Positions 7,128-8,558 of a DNA stretch of 8,558 nucleotides are shown piece after piece. The stretch is taken from NCBI GenBank assembly GCA_003488105.1, contig DNMS01000174.1, positions 2,105-10,662 of the forward strand, in the 5' to 3' direction. The stretch is from Rhodospirillaceae bacterium. Its GTDB lineage: Bacteria; Pseudomonadota; Alphaproteobacteria; Rhodospirillales_A; Casp-alpha2. The notes beneath the pieces are model-generated. The model saw nothing but the letters and a program-made list of their open reading frames with translations. It was not told the DNA's origin and searched no databases. Made by a program: the position numbers and the translations under genes. Positions within the stretch are counted from its first letter, which is position 1, and every line of letters begins with the position of its first letter.

Positions 7128-7553
7128 TCAGTCCCCGCCCGACTGGCTGGCGAACACGTTGAAGATCGTGATCATCGCCGCCGCGACCGTGATGCCGACG
7201 CCCAATTCGACGATCAGGATGCCGTAGTGCTGCCCGTGCAAGGGGTCGTGGGCCAGGACGTTGTAGTCCAGATAGTTGCCGCCCAGGATCAGCCCCGCGA
7301 CCCCGGTCAGCCCATAGGTCAGCACGCCGACGACCAGCAGCAGGCGCGTCGACCAGGGCGGGAGCACCCGTTTCACCGTCTCGACGCCGAACAGGATGGC
7401 GTAGAGGATAAAGCCCGAACCGAAGATCACGCCGGCCTGAAACCCGCCGCCGGGGCCGAAGTCGCCATGAAACTGAACGTAAAGCGCGAACAGCAGGATC
7501 GGCGGAATCAGGAACTTGGAGACGACGCGGAGAACGACCTTGCGGTGCATCAT
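7128..7553 (-). CDS. mrpB: Mrp cation/H+ antiporter subunit B (MnhB domain)
   Basis: A 141-residue membrane protein of the MnhB/MbhF family with about four helices (roughly 14-28, 41-57, 70-90 and 110-135). The family hallmark GPGGGFQAG is at residues 33-41 and follows the HGDF loop. The C-terminal segment GILIVELGVGITVAAAM holds the conserved membrane glutamate E116. The length is normal. It begins with two consecutive ATG codons; the first (7551-7553) overlaps the preceding stop as ATGA and has an AAGGGGG run about 7 bases upstream. In structures of Mrp and Mbh complexes, the B subunit packs with MbhD/E-like parts and is implicated in the sodium path. It stands in the conserved order after the MbhD/E-like gene and before mrpC. 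Confidence 0.95.
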   Translation of the reverse strand: MMHRKVVLRVVSKFLIPPILLFALYVQFHGDFGPGGGFQAGVIFGSGFILYAILFGVETVKRVLPPWSTRLLLVVGVLTYGLTGVAGLILGGNYLDYNVLAHDPLHGQHYGILIVELGVGITVAAAMITIFNVFASQSGGD

Positions 7554-8110
7554 GATGCGGCCCCCTTCGTGCCGGAGCCGCCTTCATCCGCTTCCTCGTC
7601 TTCGCGCCGCCGGCGCGCACGGCCCAGGATGGCCAGCACGCCCGTGGCGGCGGTAAAGATCACGAAGACTTCGCCGAGCGTGTCATAGCCGCGGTAGCTG
7701 GCCAGCACGCTGGTGACGATGTTGGGCATGCCCACTTCTTCGCCCGATTTCTCGATGTAGCGGGGCACCACGTGGTGGTGGATGGCGGCGATCTTGTCGC
7801 CGTAGCGGGGCATGTCGAAGGTGCCGTAGACCAGCACGGCGCCGGTCACGGCGACGACCAGAAACGCGGTCGTGCTCTTGCTTTTGCCGCCGCCCAGTTT
7901 TTCCTTACGTGTGGTCAATGCCAAGGTGCCCAGCATCAGGACGGTGGAGATCCCGGCGCCCACGGCGGCTTCGGTGAAGGCGACATCGACCGCGTCCAGC
8001 ACCACATAGGCGGCGGCGCCGATCAGCGAGAAGATGCCCGACAGCATGGACACGGCGAACAGGTCACGGATGCGTGCGATGGCCAGGCCGACGGCCCCCA
8101 TCATGAGCAT
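7550..8110 (-). CDS. MbhD+MbhE-like subunit (MrpA C-terminal half, DUF4040)
   Basis: Counted from the first in-frame ATG it has 186 residues. Residues 1-66 match the MbhD/DUF4040 domain: an IRDLFA motif, then VDVAFTEAAVGAGISTVLML with E48 in the membrane. Residues 82-96 and 130-163 match the MbhE-like part that forms the MrpA C-terminus, with the motif NIVTSVLASYRGYDTLGE (D143, E147). The tail is basic and then acidic (RARRRREDEEADE). So the part that is the C-terminal end of MrpA in Bacillus-type Mrp is a separate gene here, as in archaeal Mbh but with D and E fused. The start is uncertain: the ATG at 8108-8110 has no ribosome binding site and cuts into the first membrane helix. An in-frame ATA at 8135-8137, 6 bases after GGGGAGG and overlapping the mrpG stop, would add nine residues, mostly hydrophobic. 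I consider the longer form likely. Confidence 0.9.
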   Translation of the reverse strand: MLMMGAVGLAIARIRDLFAVSMLSGIFSLIGAAAYVVLDAVDVAFTEAAVGAGISTVLMLGTLALTTRKEKLGGGKSKSTTAFLVVAVTGAVLVYGTFDMPRYGDKIAAIHHHVVPRYIEKSGEEVGMPNIVTSVLASYRGYDTLGEVFVIFTAATGVLAILGRARRRREDEEADEGGSGTKGAAS

Positions 8111-8133
8111 CAGGACGATGATGATGACGTTTT

Positions 8134-8490
8134 CTATGGTCGGCCTCCCCGGCTGAGGGCCGCGCTTTTTTCCTCATCGACCCGGGGTGTGACGCCGGCA
8201 TTGAGGCAGGCGCGGGCCAGGGCGTGGGTCGCCGTCGGGCTGGTGAAGAAGATGAAGGCCAGGATCAGGGCGAGCTTGACCGTGACAATGGTCAGCCCGG
8301 CCTGGAACATCAGGCCGACCAGGATCAATTCGCAGCCCAGCGTATCGATGACGCCCGCCGGATGCATGCGCGCGAACACGTCAGGCATGGTGATCATGCC
8401 GATGCCGCCGATGATCAGCAGCGCCGCGCCCGGCAGAATGAACAGCCAGGTCAGAATGTCGAAGATGATCGGATCGATGGGGAGCGCCAT
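8134..8490 (-). CDS. mrpG: Mrp cation/H+ antiporter subunit G
   Basis: A 118-residue membrane protein of the MnhG/MbhC family, with three helices (about 12-31, 46-63 and 68-83). Family motifs are clear: LPGAALLIIGGIGMITMPDVFARMHPAGVIDTLG (residues 19-52, in which PDVFARMH is the hallmark) and FTSPTATHALARA (82-94). The tail after residue 95 is hydrophilic. The subunit is structural or accessory in the small-subunit part of the antiporter. ATG at 8488-8490 lies 2 bases after the mrpF stop, with a GGGGGA run upstream. Its TAG stop (8134-8136) lies inside the proposed ATAG overlap with the next gene. Confidence 0.95.
   Translation of the reverse strand: MALPIDPIIFDILTWLFILPGAALLIIGGIGMITMPDVFARMHPAGVIDTLGCELILVGLMFQAGLTIVTVKLALILAFIFFTSPTATHALARACLNAGVTPRVDEEKSAALSRGGRP
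8135..8150 (-). promoter_or_regulatory. Ribosome binding site and possible AUA start of the MbhD/E-like gene
   Basis: On the minus strand GGGGAGG (8150-8144) is followed by six bases and then ATA (8137-8135), which is in frame with the MbhD/E-like gene. The ATA overlaps the mrpG stop as ATAG, mirroring the ATGA overlaps of other gene pairs in this operon. No ATG, GTG or TTG is available in frame between this site and the ATG at 8110. Confidence 0.5.
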
Positions 8491-8492
8491 GG

Positions 8493-8558
8493 TCAGATAT
8501 CCCCCGCATCGGGGCCGGTGGCTTGTTCGCCATGGCCCATGTCCCGGAACTTGATGAA
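8493..8558 (-). CDS. mrpF: Probable mrpF, C-terminal 21 codons only
   Basis: From the right edge of the window a frame on the minus strand reads FIKFRDMGHGEQATGPDAGDI and ends in TGA (8493-8495), 2 bases before the mrpG start. The stretch is too short for domain recognition. It is called mrpF because mrpF directly precedes mrpG in almost all Mrp and Mbh operons, and because a hydrophobic helix ending followed by a short charged tail fits the C-terminus of that small three-helix subunit. Confidence 0.65.
   Translation of the reverse strand, partial: FIKFRDMGHGEQATGPDAGDI

Noticed and set aside
7772..8554. + strand open frame of 260 codons
   Set aside because: It is antisense to the MbhD/E-like gene, mrpG and mrpF, and has a His/Asp/Gly-rich product typical of a reverse shadow.
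1618..8558. Complex I or membrane-bound hydrogenase operon
   Set aside because: The B, C, G and MbhD/E-like genes are Mrp/Mbh antiporter markers, and no Fe-S, NiFe or quinone-binding subunit is visible. A link to such a module outside the window cannot be excluded.

Overview
The window is GC-rich with gene-dense coding on both strands. Its protein families and codon use suggest an alphaproteobacterium of the Rhodospirillales type; this is inferred from gene content and memory of similar operons, not from a marker gene. Coding density is close to total: no stretch of even 50 bases lacks a plausible gene, and I saw no tRNA, rRNA, mobile element, CRISPR array or prophage.

Left part (1-1614, + strand): the 3' end of an alpha-E (DUF403) protein gene, followed after 7 bases by a complete transglutaminase-like cysteine protease/transferase gene with a recognisable Cys-His-Asp triad. 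This pair normally belongs to a cluster with a circularly permuted ATP-grasp protein, which would lie to the left of the window. The cluster is thought to handle peptide-like amide bonds, but its substrate is unknown.

Right part (1618-8558, - strand): nine genes (the first one partial) of an Mrp-type multisubunit cation/proton antiporter. In transcription order they are mrpF (partial), mrpG, an MbhD+MbhE-like (MrpA C-terminal/DUF4040) gene, mrpB, mrpC, a MrpD, a second MrpD/NuoL-like subunit, a 91-residue two-helix protein of unknown function, and a third, longer MrpD-like subunit. Genes are separated by 2 to 4 bases or overlap by 4 to 17, so the set is almost certainly one transcript with translational coupling. 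Its promoter lies outside the window to the right.

The order F-G-(D/E)-B-C-D matches the antiporter module of archaeal Mbh membrane-bound hydrogenases rather than the classic Mrp operon, which begins with a full-length MrpA. No hydrogenase or complex I peripheral subunit is seen here. The second D-type subunit has a NuoL/MrpA-like signature and may stand in for the missing MrpA N-terminal half. The third lacks the conserved lysine of the TM7 proton channel and carries a C-terminal extension. The complex would sit in the inner membrane and exchange Na+ (or another monovalent cation) for H+.

Main points for a second look: three antiporter-like subunits in one operon with an embedded unknown small membrane protein; the Lys-to-Asn change in the third; a probable AUA start codon for the MbhD/E-like gene; a His/Asp-rich loop in the second D subunit; and two convergent operons whose stop codons are only 3 bases apart.
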